Shown here one piece after another: positions 8,590-21,500 of a stretch of 64,000 nucleotides of DNA. How positions within the stretch are numbered: the stretch's first letter is position 1; each line of letters starts with the position of its first letter. This DNA comes from Lichtheimia corymbifera B2541 (Eukaryota; Mucoromycota; Mucoromycetes; Mucorales; Lichtheimiaceae), in assembly GCA_000697475.1 (NCBI GenBank), contig JNEU01001021.1, positions 62,001-126,000 of the forward strand, read 5' to 3'. The translations under genes were made by a program, and so were the position numbers. A model generated the notes under the pieces. That model was not told the origin of the DNA. It made no database searches and was given only the letters and a program-made list of their open reading frames with translations.

Positions 8590-11515
8590 TTATTGCTCGG
8601 TAGCAGTACTCGATCCAGCTTTTATCGATGCACGGACGACAAGGACACTAGATGTCAGGAAGGCAAAGCGTTGAGTAGGGAATCCAAGAGCTTGTGCTGA
8701 TTCATGTCCCACAATAACGAGATCCTGCCTAGTTAGGTTTTGGGTTGCATAGTGTGCCGTAAAAGTAGTAGCTGTGAGACGTTCATCTTCAACGGCTGCA
8801 TATTCAACGAGAGCAGAAGCATCTGGTTCACCGGCCACAAAGAGGGTATTCAAGAACGTGGCATCGTCAGTATAGGGTGTAGCCGTTGCAAGGGTATTCT
8901 TGATTGATTGCATGGTTGCGTAACGTTGGATACCAGTTGACGTATTGGTTTCCGTGGTGACATGCAAAATGTGTGTGCGTGAAGATTTGAGACGTAGCGC
9001 AAACAGCAAAGCAGCACGATCATCTGCACCACCTGCAATAGGGACAATGATATTCATATTGCCAAATGGATCATCTGCGAGTTGCTTTGTATCTTTTGAT
9101 GATTGTTGCTTTGATGGCGAAGTTGGTAATGATGCTGCGAGACCACGGTCGATTAATAATCCCACTGATATGCGATCGATGCTTAGTGCTTCCTTGACAA
9201 AGTCTTGATCTGGATCATGAGCAAGCTGGTCATCACTGCTGTTGTTGTCGTACAAGTTGTCGTTGCTATTGTAAACAAGGTTTGAAGGACAAGGCAAGAG
9301 GATGATGTCGGCATCACATGATTCGCTGTAATCACTCATCACTTTGAGAAATTCATGCCGTCCCAGAAATTCAAGCCGTGTGTGAAGTTCATTGACACCA
9401 ATAAGTGAAGCAAACGTGCGGATCACATTCAACACGGGATCAAAACGTAAAGTCTCGCGCTCATCTCGAATCTTCATGATATCAGTGGCACGATCCGTAA
9501 GCTCTCGTAAACGCAGGGAATGGAGTTCCAGTTGTTCTTGACCTTCTTGACGATAACGTCGAATAACTGACATCATGCTTGGTACACTCTCCAAATCATT
9601 GAGCATCGTCACCAACTTGTACCTTGGAGCAATCACTGAACTCACTGCACCGATTGTGCTGACCTTGCAACTTGGACTGCCACCAGCAGCTTCACGTCTT
9701 AATTCGGCTCGTTGCTTTTGGTACCATTCAGGATACAGCCACATAACGAAGGGGGTCGTCATGAAGGTTGTCACTAACGCCATCACCACCATGATCACAA
9801 ACACTGGTGAATGTTCCCAGAAACAAAGATAAGCAATAAGGTTCATCAGTTCCCAAAACAAGCAAATCAAAACTTTAACTCTAACCTTGATCGTTGAGCA
9901 CGCCAGCATTATGTCCAATGTTCAATACAATGAGCTCCACAAGGCTAAAAAATAGTGATCCATGATTAGAGTTTTCATTATCCTTCGAATTTAAATCCAG
10001 GGAACAATGAACTCACCCTTTGCAATTCATGAGAAAACCAACAGCGAATGATTCTCGGATAGTCATGCCTCCCAGTTTGGCAGCCACTGTACAACCAACA
10101 ATTTTGCCAAAGCAAGCGAGAACGATCACTAGAATGACGTATCCCCAGACTTCTCCAGTATTAAGAAGACCAATTTGCGTTTGCAATCCGGACAATGTAA
10201 AGTACTATAGCCACATGAACGTGATGTTTGTCAATAAAAAAGCGACAGTGATTAGACCCTGCATATGCATCATAGACGCGTGAATGGTGATGATGGGACA
10301 TTACCAATGGTAAAAAGATGATATTGACGATATCCTCAATCTTTTCTGCAATCTTGGTCGCCAGATCGCCATCGTGTGGAATAATCACACCAGCCAAAAA
10401 GCCTCCAAAAATGGCATGAACACCAATGATATCAGTGACAAAAGCAGACGCAAGTACCATGACGAGTGTCACAGTCATCAGCAATGGGGTCGGCCCATTT
10501 TGGATGGATCCGGTGGCAAAACAAAGCCGTCGATACAATGGACGCACAAGAAAGATAAGAAAAAGTGCAAAGGCAAGAGTCGTTAGGAGCACCCAAAGGA
10601 CTTCCAATCCATTGCCTGCATTGAGAAGAGCCACCACAAGCGCCAGCAATACCCTAATAGTATTTCTTGTGAGAAGAGCATGATCACAAATGGGCTGAGA
10701 GGATGGTATCACATAGATCTTCTTCTTACCATGCAGTAACATCATTCAGTAACCCGCTTGCCATGGTCAACGCTCCCACTTGAGTCTTGAGTAATTTGAG
10801 TTCTGCCAAGATTCTAGCAAGTACTGGAAATGCCTATTGTAGAACATCATTGTTGATAAATGTAAGGAGATGTATTCCGCTTGTACAACACTCACTGTGA
10901 TTGCCAACGCTACACCTTGAAAGAGCATAAAACTCGAAAAAGGGACATCGGGATCATTCTGTAACTTGTAAAGTCCCACACTGGCTGCAATACCAAGACC
11001 AAAGGGCAACGCCATACCGGCTACAGCGATGAAAATGCTTCCACGCCAATCACGACGTATCACTCGCACATCCACTTCAAGGCCGACTTCGAATAGGAAA
11101 AAGATCAAACCAAGGGTGGCTACCAAGTTGAGAAAAGGCAAAGATGGGGCTGGAAAGATGCTATCCATGTAGTTGGGAATGCGACCAAGTACTGAAGGAC
11201 CCAGAATGATACCAGCAATCACTACGTAGCATATGTGTATGTGTGAGAGAGATGATAATATTGCCGGTTGTTTCACCTTTGTTACCTTCCGCAATAACTC
11301 GTGGTTGTCGCAACCAGCCAAGAGGCACAGCCAACACACGACTAAAGATCAGGATAATGCTTGCCTTGAATAATAACAGCAATCAGATGGTGTGGCATTT
11401 GATGATATCTTTGAAAGTTATATACCTGGATAATAAACAATACAACTGGGTCTTGAGGATTGTAAGCAGAAGGATCCTTCCCACCAAAGACACCAGCCTG
11501 ATTTGGAGCTGCCAT
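8590..11515 (-). CDS. kha1: K+(Na+)/H+ antiporter of the CPA2 family (KHA1-like)
   Basis: Integral membrane cation/proton exchanger; yeast Kha1 acts in the Golgi/endosomal system in K+ and pH homeostasis. The start at 11513-11515 reads MAAPNQAGVFGGKDPSAYNP, followed by a donor near 11428. Later exons give the transporter core: IILGPSVLGRIPNYMDSIFP, LGLIFFLFEVGLEVDVRVIR, GMALPFGLGIAASVGLYKLQ, FVTDIIGVHAIFGGFLAGVI and a C-terminal cytosolic region of about 400 residues. That tail contains a stretch (NIIVPIAGGADDRAALLFAL) resembling a universal-stress-protein fold. About six short introns interrupt the gene. No disruption was noticed, so it is probably functional. The next gene (thioredoxin reductase) is in the same orientation about 270 bp upstream. 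Confidence 0.9.
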
Positions 11516-11782
11516 GATGTATTGGGTAGGTGTGAATGTAAGACAGCGGAATGAAATAGCAGAATGAAAAGAGGAAAACGGGAAAAAGAAGGACGAACCA
11601 CACGACTTTTATAGCAATTCCCGGATAACCGGTACAGAAAATACGCGTTGCCATTGGCTGAGGGGAATGTCAATTGTTGTCAAAGCAAGAAGTGGTTGTT
11701 GTATGTGCATCGAAAAATACTAAATTTGTAAATATCTACTACGGTGGCGTGATGGGATGGGGGATGTTCTAATGGTTGCAGC

Positions 11783-12993
11783 TTATAGCTTGGCTTGGAT
11801 ATGTTGACCTTCCTCTTCCAATTCACTCAGGTATCTCTCAGCATCTAAGGCGGCCATACAACCAGATCCTGCACTTGTAACGGCTTGGCGATAACGTTTG
11901 TCTTGTACGTCACCAGCTGCAAACAAACCCGGCACATTGGTAAGGGTCGAACCAGGAACAGTCAAAATGTAACCTTGTTCATCGAGATCCACTTGTCCCT
12001 TTACAAGAGAAGTTGCAGGCTCGTGACCGATAGCATAGAACAAGCCATTGGCATCGATTTTGCCTTGTTCACCGGTTTGTGTATCCTTGGTTGCCACGCC
12101 CGTCAATAAATTACCATCACCCAATGCTTCGGTGGCGACCTTGTTGAAGTGCACTGTGACCTTGGGGTGTTTCAAGAGACGAGAAGCCATCACTTTGCTG
12201 GCACGAAGACGATCACGACGCACCAAGACATGGACATGAGAGCCATCTGTGCGTATTATTATTAATCATCCGATCCATCCTCTTGTTTGCTTATCCACAC
12301 TTACACTTTGTCAAATACATGGCTTCTTCAGCAGCAGAATCGCCACCACCAACGACCACGAGGGGCTTGTTACGGAAAATGGGTACAGCACCATCACAGA
12401 CAGCACATGCTGAAATACCATGTTGCCAGTACTTGTCTTCGCCGGGTAAATTCATACGTTTGGCCGAGGCACCCGTAGCAATGATGACAGCATCACTCGT
12501 ATCCGTAGGCTCCTTTTCACCCTCATAACCTTCACGCCACAACTGGAAAGGTCTTTGCTTAGTGTCGAGCTTGCTGATCGTTTCAGTTTCAATAGCTGTG
12601 CCGAATCGTTCCGATTGTGCCCGCATCTTATCCATGAGGGGACCACCCAAGACACCTTCAGGGAAACCAGGGAAATTCTCGACATCGGTCGTGGTTGTAA
12701 GCTGACCACCAGGAGCAAAGCCATTGGCCATCATGCCTTCAAAGAGTGTAGGGTTCAAGTTGGCTCGTGCGAGATAAATAGCAGCTGTATGGCCTATATA
12801 GAAAATAAAACAACGTCAATGGACACACCCCATGTATAAAATGAAGCACGATCTTACCAGCAGGACCGGAGCCAATGACAATGACTTTGTGATGCTTTGG
12901 AGCCATAGCGAAGCGAGTAGTAGAAAAGTGTGCAACCTGGCGTGAAAGGGTGGGTCGCAAAGCGGCAGCACGGGCGATATTTGTAAATAGCAT
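11783..12993 (-). CDS. trr1: Thioredoxin reductase (NADPH, low-molecular-weight type), probably dual targeted
   Basis: FAD enzyme that reduces thioredoxin with NADPH. Exons 12993-12858, 12793-12305 and 12246-11783 join in frame to 362 residues. Visible motifs are the FAD-binding [10 protein letters not shown], the redox-active CAVC in [15 protein letters not shown], the NADPH loop [17 protein letters not shown] and the C-terminal FAD motif [10 protein letters not shown]. The first 29 residues ([20 protein letters not shown], then AHFSTTRFA) look like a mitochondrial presequence. A second Met at 12906 (MAPKHHKV) would give a 333-residue cytosolic form, close to the usual family length. No defect seen. 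Confidence 0.95.
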
Positions 12994-13775
12994 ATGAAGG
13001 ATTGGTGAAAGCGGATGACAGCAAGGTATAATTGCACTCGCCGCTTCCTATCCTACTTTCGGACAACCCCGCATGACCTTGTTTTATTATTAATGCGATC
13101 ACATCACTCACTTTATTTGCACTACTTTTATTCATATCCAACCAATACATTAGACAATGAAATGAAATGTAGTAAAGGTCATGTATTGTATTGTACTTTT
13201 CTTTTTTCACGTGTACTCTTTGTTTGCTCTGATATGATGTTGTTGCTTGGGTGGATGAGGAGGAGAAGACGTCTTTACAAATATTTCCATATATAAGGCT
13301 GTTACTCGATGCATATGTATTCTGCCATCTTGAGGCAAAAAAGTGTTACTATGGAAATGCATCGTGATGGTGCATATCGATAGCAACTTCTTGTTATGGA
13401 CTAAACTGGAATCAAATGTAATTTACATTACTATCCACTGTAACACGAATGTGATCCTTGGCTACGAAAACAGGGCTTATTATGCGAATTTCATAAAGGT
13501 CGTGGGAGGGGAGTTGATCCATTTCCATCGACTGGATACACGAGCTATGCGAATGAGACGGTTTCTATTGGTCGAAGCATGTGGAAACAAAGCGAAAGTT
13601 GTTGATCTACCCTATCACATATTATTCGCATGATTGGCATAGTGTGGCCAAACACAAGAACATAGACGCAGAATTGTCTTTCAAGAGAAAAAAAGAAGCA
13701 TTGTTTTTGGGGCTATGAACATCATGCATGTGGGTACTATTTGAAAAACGTAGAAAAGGAAAAAGGAGAACTTGT
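12994..13775. other. Intergenic, no gene seen
   Basis: Contains the promoter and 5' leader of the thioredoxin reductase gene and the 3' region of the chaperonin gene. Open frames are short and without recognisable domains. Confidence 0.5.
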
Positions 13776-15760
13776 CTAATCATCATCCCAATGGCCTTGT
13801 TGCTTTGGGGGTTTGGGTCCACCTGCAGGTTTAGACATGATAATCTATAAAAGAGAGCCATTAGACATCCATTGACTTTTGAGTGTTAATAAAACCTTAC
13901 CTGATCTACTCGCAGCACAGTAATAGCGGTATCAGCAGCGAGCTTGAGCGCATTGTACTTTGCAGGGAACGAGTCGTAAATACCGGCCTTGACAGCGTCA
14001 GCAGTACCATCACTGTTCTCTTCAACGTCAACACCAGTATGTCCAACATCACCTTCTTGATAGTGAGCAGCGTATAAACGAGAGAGGACGGCAGTGGCAT
14101 CCATGCCTGCATTTTCACACAAGGTGCGGGGAACAACTTCAAGTGCTTCGGCAAACTTTTTGATAGCATGTTGGTTCAAACCAGGAGTCTTGCTAGCAAC
14201 AGCCTGCAAACGCTTGTTGAGCTGCATTTCCACAGCACCAGCACCAGCAAGCAATCGATTGTCCTTGGTGGCAGCCTTGATCACGTTGACACCATCATCA
14301 ATAGCACGTTCTATGTCGTCCATATGGTTTTGTGTGGCACCACGAATGACAACTGTGGTGGTACGGGATTTGTCCTTTTCCTCTTGACGGAACACAGTAA
14401 CACGATCACTGCCAATTTCCACAGTTTCCACGACATCACAGTAACCCATTTCTTCGGCCATGGGAGCGCCAAGACGAGCAAGAGCAGTAGCACCCACCAC
14501 ACGGCACAAACGGCGAATATCAAATTTGGACAAGACCTTGACAGCCATGATACCAAAGCGGTTCAAGTAGTGGAGAGCCAATTCACCAATGCCAGCACCA
14601 GTAACGACCACCTTGACACCAGCATCTGCAAGCTCTTGGAAGATCTTCTCCATATGTCGCTCCTCATCCTTGCTAAAGTTGAGCATTTCTTGAGCATTGT
14701 GGATCAACACGGTACCCTTGGTCTCAGTCTGTGCGATATCCAAAGGACATGTGAAGACGGCAACCTTGGCCTTTTGAGCACCTTGGATGGTACCTGTTTT
14801 TTACGTGTAAGTTTCTTCCCCCATATCCATGTTCGATCCCCCTCATACAATGTCAAGATCTTACCTTCAGGTTCACGACCAAAGACCATACCACGCACCA
14901 CCTTGGAATCATAGATACTGGAACCCATCACCTTGACAACACGGATACTGTCGACATTAAAGTTGCGAGGTTCCTTGGGCATCACATTCAATGCAGCTTC
15001 AACCACCAAATCGGTGAGCAAATCTTCATTGCCGAATTGCTTAGAGCCAATGGAAGCCTTGACGGTCTTTTTCAATTCATCGCTAGAAGCCATATCTTCA
15101 ACCTTGCCAGCCTCCAATTCTAATAACAGAAAAAGAAGCGTCAATCATACATGCATGCACATCACCCATATTGATCATCCACTTACCAGCAAGGATTTCA
15201 AGAGCACGTTCGCGTGCCAACTCATAGCCCTGGATCACTTCAGAAGGATGCAAACCGAGACGCAAGAGGTGTTCAGCCTTCTTGAGCAATTCACCAGCCA
15301 ACACGATAACAAGGTTGGTGTTATCACCCAATTCTGACTCCTGTTGTTGAGAAGCCATAACGAGCAACTTGGCAGCAGGATGTACCACGTCGATTTCACG
15401 GATGATGGTAGCAGCATCGTTGGTGACAAAGAGCTTCTCGAGATGGTTGACAATCATCTTGTTGCGACCTGAAGGTGGTGGGCGTTGTCATGTTGGTTAC
15501 CACTTTTATACTGCAGATCGACTAAAAGATAGTTACCATTGGGACCCATCGAGGTGCGAACGACTTCGGCGAGTTCAGCGGTTGCTTCAATGTTGCGCAA
15601 CACGGCTTCATCGACGCCTTGTTGAAACTGTCAAACGATCAAGGTCGGTCATCTGTTTAGCACACGAAACTGTCATTGACGAGTATTCATAGTAGCAATA
15701 TACCTTGTATCCCTCCTTGAAGAGTTGAGGAAGAGTGCCTTTGGGTATGCGGAGGGCCAT
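13776..15760 (-). CDS. cct8: T-complex protein 1 subunit theta (CCT8 chaperonin)
   Basis: One of eight subunits of the cytosolic TRiC/CCT ring chaperonin that folds actin, tubulin and other proteins. The start at 15758-15760 reads MALRIPKGTLPQLFKEGYK. Exons continue with FQQGVDEAVLRNIEATAELA, RNKMIVNHLEKLFVTNDAAT, GDNTNLVIVLAGELLKKAEH and NVDSIRVVKVMGSSIYDSKV. The last large exon gives DIAQTETKGTVLIHNAQEML, RRLCRVVGATALARLGAPMA and DDIERAIDDGVNVIKAATKD. The final short exon ends SKPAGGPKPPKQQGHWDDD, like the theta C-terminus of other eukaryotes, with the stop at 13776-13778. The ATPase signature region (NDAATIIRE) is intact. About five introns. Total length is close to the family's 550 residues. 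Confidence 0.95.
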
Positions 15761-16930
15761 CGTGATCGTCCCAAAATCAGTAAAAGAGCAGCAGGAAGTT
15801 AACCAGCAGCAGCACACACGCGTTCGAGGTTTTTTTGTTGGCTATCCCCCTTCCTCCCCCCGCCCCGCCACTCCGATTGACAGCTCCCTCGTGTACTTAG
15901 TAGCATGTAGCACATTATCATCGTCCCCTTCTTTAGCTCTTATTTACTACTACTACTCCACATGAGGTTGCTTATCAATCTATCTTCATAAATGTTTCAT
16001 CACATGCTCTATACACCGTAAAAGGGACATACCTATGTCACGTGATTTAATCATCACTTCTTCAACGACCCAACTTGTCCACTTTATCAGTTCAATTTAT
16101 CATGGCAACAATTCTCACGCCCACTCACTTATAAAGAAGGCTGCTATCACCAACACCATCATCTACCCTTTCTTTCTGCTGCTTGTATGCATATCATCAA
16201 TCATCAATGGCCTCTGGTAAGTCTCAAGGATATTCTTTATGTGATCCCCAAAATGAGGGTACTCATGGTGCATTCATCTCATTTTCTTTTCACAAGTGTA
16301 GCTCACCACCAAAGGAGGCCCCGAATACCCACCAGAATTGGGTTGCCTTTATCTGCTTCCTTCTCCATCCCAAACCCACATTTGGCTGCTATGTTCCTTG
16401 ATGGTCCCTTCGTGGTAGATACAATGCGGAACGTTTGATATTTCATTTCCCCTGTTAGATAGTACATAACAACCTTCCTGTCATTGTTTGTATCCCTCTC
16501 TGATTATATCCTTGCATTGACCCCTAATTAGTTATCTCTTGTCGTATTCCTCTCTCTCTTTGTGTCCCATCACATTCTGCCCTTGCACTGCAGTCTCGAC
16601 CAGTAGACATCCTTTATACTTCTCATTTTCATCCTGATTCCTGTTGGAAAGCACCTGGCACGTTCCACGTTCCTGCTTCCTTCTCCATCCCAAACCCATC
16701 CTCACAGTATACAGGATTATTATACTTGGAGCTTTTTACGTCACGAAATGCTGTCCTATTACGCCGTCATTGTTCCCCTTTACATGCATAAAAATGAAAT
16801 CGGGGACCATGCATTCTTATTTTGGACTTCTTCTTCCCCACATTCTACCTTTGTTTCAACGCATCCTTTCTCACTACTCCCCCTTGCAATCTTCACTACA
16901 TATCGACCCTCATTTCGTTTATTTCTCTAC
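15761..16930. other. Intergenic region, no supported gene
   Basis: A pyrimidine-rich stretch near 15,840-15,880 probably belongs to the CCT8 promoter. The rest has many short open frames without recognisable domains. The only structure noticed is an exact 26-bp direct duplication, listed separately. Confidence 0.45.
16353..16698 (+). repeat. 26-bp exact direct duplication (16353-16378 and 16673-16698)
   Basis: The two copies start CTGCTTCCTTCTCCATCCCA and run 26 identical bases, 320 bp apart. The flanks differ immediately on both sides. Neither copy lies in a supported gene. Pyrimidine-rich sequence could favour chance similarity, but 26 exact bases is more than expected by chance here. Confidence 0.7.
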
Positions 16931-16931
16931 A

Positions 16932-18282
16932 ATGACTGGCGAACCTAGCTCGTCAAACAAGGCATCGGGTAGCACTCGCGACCCAAAAAAAAGGTACATA
17001 TACACCTTCTAGCTATTGTACTTTTTCTACTAATCATGTAACAGCCAAGAAATAACACTCATTTCGATCCAACATTGGCGAGAAACATATACCGCGCGCA
17101 TCAGATGACGCCATACAAGCCCACACACCAGAACATAGCAGACGCATTGAATACCGCTCGTGAGCGGGCACAAATCGTCATGTCTTTTTGAGACTGAAGA
17201 AAAACAAGGATCGGCCGCAATCAAGGCGAGGTTATTGAAGGAAATGAAAAAGGTATATCAACATCATTAAACACTATGATCAATATCTTACATTATGATT
17301 GCATGTTATACAGCCCAAAAGGCCTACTCAGCATCTTCGAGACTGCCTCGTAGCACGATTCATCACATATGAACCGTCATTTGAGCAAGTCGCAAAGCAG
17401 CTTGATCCATAAAGAACCCTACGATGTGTTCAAACAAAGGCACACCTTTATGTCAATGAGAATGGTGACCCCATGGTTGTGGAGGCAAGAAGAATGGCAC
17501 AAGACAAAGATGATCAGTATCGGGAGACACTACGTGACCTGGGCGTGGATGTGGAGCGTCTGGAGTGGAACTTTACAGCAACTCTCAAAGGAAACACGTA
17601 CCGAGCATTGCCTTTAGCCCTTGCATGGTTAGGCGTACCACAGGATCTTGGACGTTACATGAAGTAAGCAACAATGAGCGTACAAAGTGGCAAAGCAATG
17701 AAGTGTCAAAAGTACATGAGATGGTAGGCATGATAATCATATCATATTGAAAGGTATCTTTTTATTTAACCCCACCAAAAGGAACGAATCGGTGCAGCCG
17801 ACTATGGCACAGTACTATGGATGTTACACTCAAAAGACCTTGCCATCTTCCTGGACTCGACAGGGTGTCCTTCCAGCAAGGTTAAGAACACCAAAATGGA
17901 GCTACATATTGACGGTGTTTGAGGATGATGGAATGGATTACACGTGGAAATACCTATTATGGCTCCTTGGGTATTTTGACGGGGATGGACATGTCAAATG
18001 GAAAGTGACCCCTGCCGTTTGGCCTATTGCTACACAGTTATAATAAAGCATCACTGCAAACTAGGCATTCAGCATCGTGTTCTTTAGTTGGAGATGAGCT
18101 ACGTGCCGTCTGACGAAGATATGGTCCCACCTTCCCCCGCGGATGACAACTTTGTCTGCCAGCCTCCTCAAAGAAGACGCTCTAGTTTGCCGGTAGAAGA
18201 TGAAACACCCACCATCACAAGCCTACCGCATGAGGACAACACCAACATACAGCTTCAGCAACAAACACAGGTACTTAGTTGA
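16932..18282 (+). pseudogene. Decayed multi-exon gene of unknown function
   Basis: Protein-like segments follow each other on the plus strand: MTGEPSSSNKASGSTRDPKK (from 16932), a donor after an A8 run, then HFDPTLARNIYRAHQMTPYK and ADALNTARERAQIVMS, then LFETEEKQGSAAIKARLLKE. After an intron come LRDCLVARFITYEPSFEQVA, ENGDPMVVEARRMAQDKDDQ and LGVDVERLEWNFTATLKGNT, then ERIGAADYGTVLWMLHSKDL. The final exon-like part is YVPSDEDMVPPSPADDNF (18088-18282). Joining them needs one extra base at the A8 tract near 16990, a frameshift at a T5 tract near 17190, readthrough of a TAA near 17412 and a frame change near 17920. I do not recognise the family. Either it is a pseudogene or homopolymer base errors hide an intact gene, but the internal stop argues for decay. 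Confidence 0.5.
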
Positions 18283-18509
18283 ATAAACACGTATTGTGAT
18301 TCCTTTTTTTATAAAACAAAGACTACCGTATTGATTGTTGGGGCATACAATGAGACATGTCTAGGGGGACACTATTGTGAATAACTCGCTCAGAATACGT
18401 CAACAAGTTTATTAGTATTAAATGATACAATTTGAAATCAAATGAGGTGATCGAAAATTAAAATAAGGATGTTGTCTACAGAGGGGGATAAGAGGTACAC
18501 TAACTCGCT
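18283..18509. other. Short intergenic stretch downstream of PDR transporter A
   Basis: AT-rich; presumably the 3' region of the ABC transporter gene. Nothing else seen. Confidence 0.4.
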
Positions 18510-21500
18510 CTAGCGCTTTGCCTTGCGTTTCCAATAGCAGAGAATGGTGAACACGACCACGTTAAAACCAGCAATTCCAGCGATAATACCGAGATCACGC
18601 CATTTGTTATCAGCCGACCAGTCAAAGTTCGTCTCGTAGTATACCTTGCCGGATTGATAATTACAATAAGCGCAAATATCAGTAGCGTTTGGATCGACCA
18701 CATAACCCATGCCCCCACTCTCAAAAAAGTTGGCCATGTACTCGCCACACGTTTGCCCAGCAGGAGGTGTGAACCTTGCTACATCATTCTCATTGCATTG
18801 CACGGGAAGCGTTTCCAGTTCATTGACCACCAGACCTTCGACAAAGTAATGGTAGGGATCTGCAAGATAGACATCCAATCAATATCCGTGTTCTCGAATC
18901 AACAAAGGCAGCATGTGATGATGATGATACATACCAACCCAATACATCCATGAACTCCAGAACTTGGGCATCATTTTTGCAGGTTGCATAATACCAGCGA
19001 AGAGCAATAGCAGTGAGAGCATAAGTGGATTGAGAACAGCGGCTACCATGGGCTTTTCGGAAATGCCAGCAAGCGAGAATCCAAACGTAACCGACCAAAA
19101 GACAAAGATGACCTGCATGAGGTAGAAATAACCACACGTTTCAGGGCTGTTTACAAAACCTGCCGTCCAGTAGGAGCCTATCATATAAAAGGCGCTGAGA
19201 AAGAACATGTAAGGAATCTCCACTGCGATGACAGAAATGGCAAAAGGGATCCAGCCATAAAATCTGGAGGCGTATTCACGGCGAAAGTATCGCCGTTCAT
19301 TCATGAATTTCGGTTGAGCTAGGCAAACCTTGTCAAACAAGCATAAAGCATATAAGCATTAAAGGTAAGTATCATGCAAAGTTCAAAAGAGAAAGTTATA
19401 CTGACCAAAGTGTACGACATCAAAAAGCTGTTGAACAAGGCAAAGGCCCTGTTTTGCATGTCGATAGCAGTGAGCGACATTTTCCAGTACATGAAACCAA
19501 TGATCAATGCGAGTGCCATAATCGCCATGAAACGACCGAGGTTGTAATCAGGGGAGCGCCAATAACAAAGAGCCATCCGCTTGTGTACGAGATAAAGCTG
19601 TCTCCAGAATGAGGTAGAGTATGCCTGTGCCTTACGTGTAGGATGCTGATCAGCTGTGTTGTGGATTTGTTCAAGCTCTTCTTCAAGTGCCTTTGCTTCA
19701 TCCGAATGCACCCAAATCTCAGCCCAATCGCGTTTAGCCTTGCCAGCCGTACCAGCACCAACCACCTCAAGGATATATTCGGCAGGATTGGCTTCGGGTG
19801 CACACTTGGGACCACCATGTGATTCGAAATAATTGATCATTGTTCTTGCGTCAGGTCCAATCTCACCATAGTAGGCTGTACGGCCACCACGCACCAAAAG
19901 CAACAAATGGTCGAAATGCTCAAATAAAATGGCAGAGGGTTGATGGATTGTGCATAGTACAGGCCATCCAGCATCAGCCAGCTTGCGGATAAATCGGACA
20001 ATGTTGTATGAGCTTTGAGCATCCAATCCAGAAGTAGGTTCATCCAAAAAGATCAACTTTGGTTTGGCCACCAATTCGACACCAATAGTAAGGCGTTTAC
20101 GTTCTTCAACCGAGATACCAGCACCCTTTTCAACTTCACCAATTTGAGCGTCAGCAATATCATCCATCTCCAATAGCTGAATAATTTGTTCCACATATTC
20201 ATCCTTTTCTTCCTTGGGTATGCTGGGATCTTGACGAAGGTAAGCCGAGAATCGAAGGGATTCACGCACAGTGACAGCAGGTTGATGGATATCCATTTGC
20301 TCACAATAACCGGTGATACGTTCAAAGTCGCTCAAAAGGGCTTCACCATTCAAGTACATTCGTCCTTCCACTTGGCCAATGGTCTTACGACGAGATAATA
20401 CATCCAATAAGGTTGTCTTGCCAGCACCAGAAGATCCCATCAATGCAGTCAAATGACCAGGCTTGACAATACCAGAAATGTCATTGAGCAAGTGAAGTGG
20501 ACCACCCTTGAAAGGCACGGTATAGTTCACGTGATGCCATGAGAATGTTGTACCAGTAGACACCTTTTCCATGTTGGAAGTGACCTCTTGTTGACGTCGA
20601 CGACGTTCATCTTCTTCCTCGTTGGTGCGTGGCTTGGGTGCCTTGCCAGGTAGGTAGAGTTTAGTAAGAGCACCTCCTTTGTCTGTGCTAAGGTATTCCA
20701 TGCCAAGTGCATTGATCGCCGTAAAGAGAATAAAGAATCCAACCACTGCAATGAAATTAGGTGCCCATAGATGACTTGGCTCGAAACTGAGATGGTCGCG
20801 CAAATAATCGTCACCAAGCACATAATCTTGTCCTGGTCGTCCACCTTGCATTGTACAAACCTATTTGGAATATATATGTCAAATTTGAATCCTTGATGGA
20901 TCAATGGATTATTGACTTACTTTATGAGCCCAATCATCGTAACCAGGGCCTTGTGGAATTGCATTTCCCACACCATCACATGAATACATTTGACCTTGCA
21001 TTTCATTGATCAGCAAAGCCTTGTAAGCATATGCAAGAGGATCGATCCAATAAAGCCTAAAGGATAATAGCTCATAAGCATCCACATCATGATAAAAAAA
21101 GAACAATAAGGATCTTACCAGAATAGCCACGGGTGCATGGATGCATATGGGATGATATAGCCGCAATGCGAAAGCACGATAGTATACATGATGTTCGACA
21201 ATTGACTCGCCAGGAAAAAATTATTGGTAAGGACACCAAACGATCGGAAGACGCCATTCATCATGAGATTGGTGAACACCATAACGATAAAGAACGTGAA
21301 AAAGCGACCAGCATCCAACGTGAGACCCATCATGAAATACGCAAAGATTTCAAGTAAGAAGACTAAATGAAATGATTAGACCGTTGTCTACATGGATTTA
21401 TGCATCATTATGCCGTACCTTGTACAATGGCGAACGGGATATCCATAATAACTTGCGCGAGGTAAAATGCAGCAGGTCGATACATTGCAAAATGCTTGTG

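Noticed and set aside
14168..14914. 248-codon plus-strand frame opposite CCT8
   Set aside because: Shadow of a well-supported chaperonin exon on the other strand; no domain and Ser/His-rich antisense composition.
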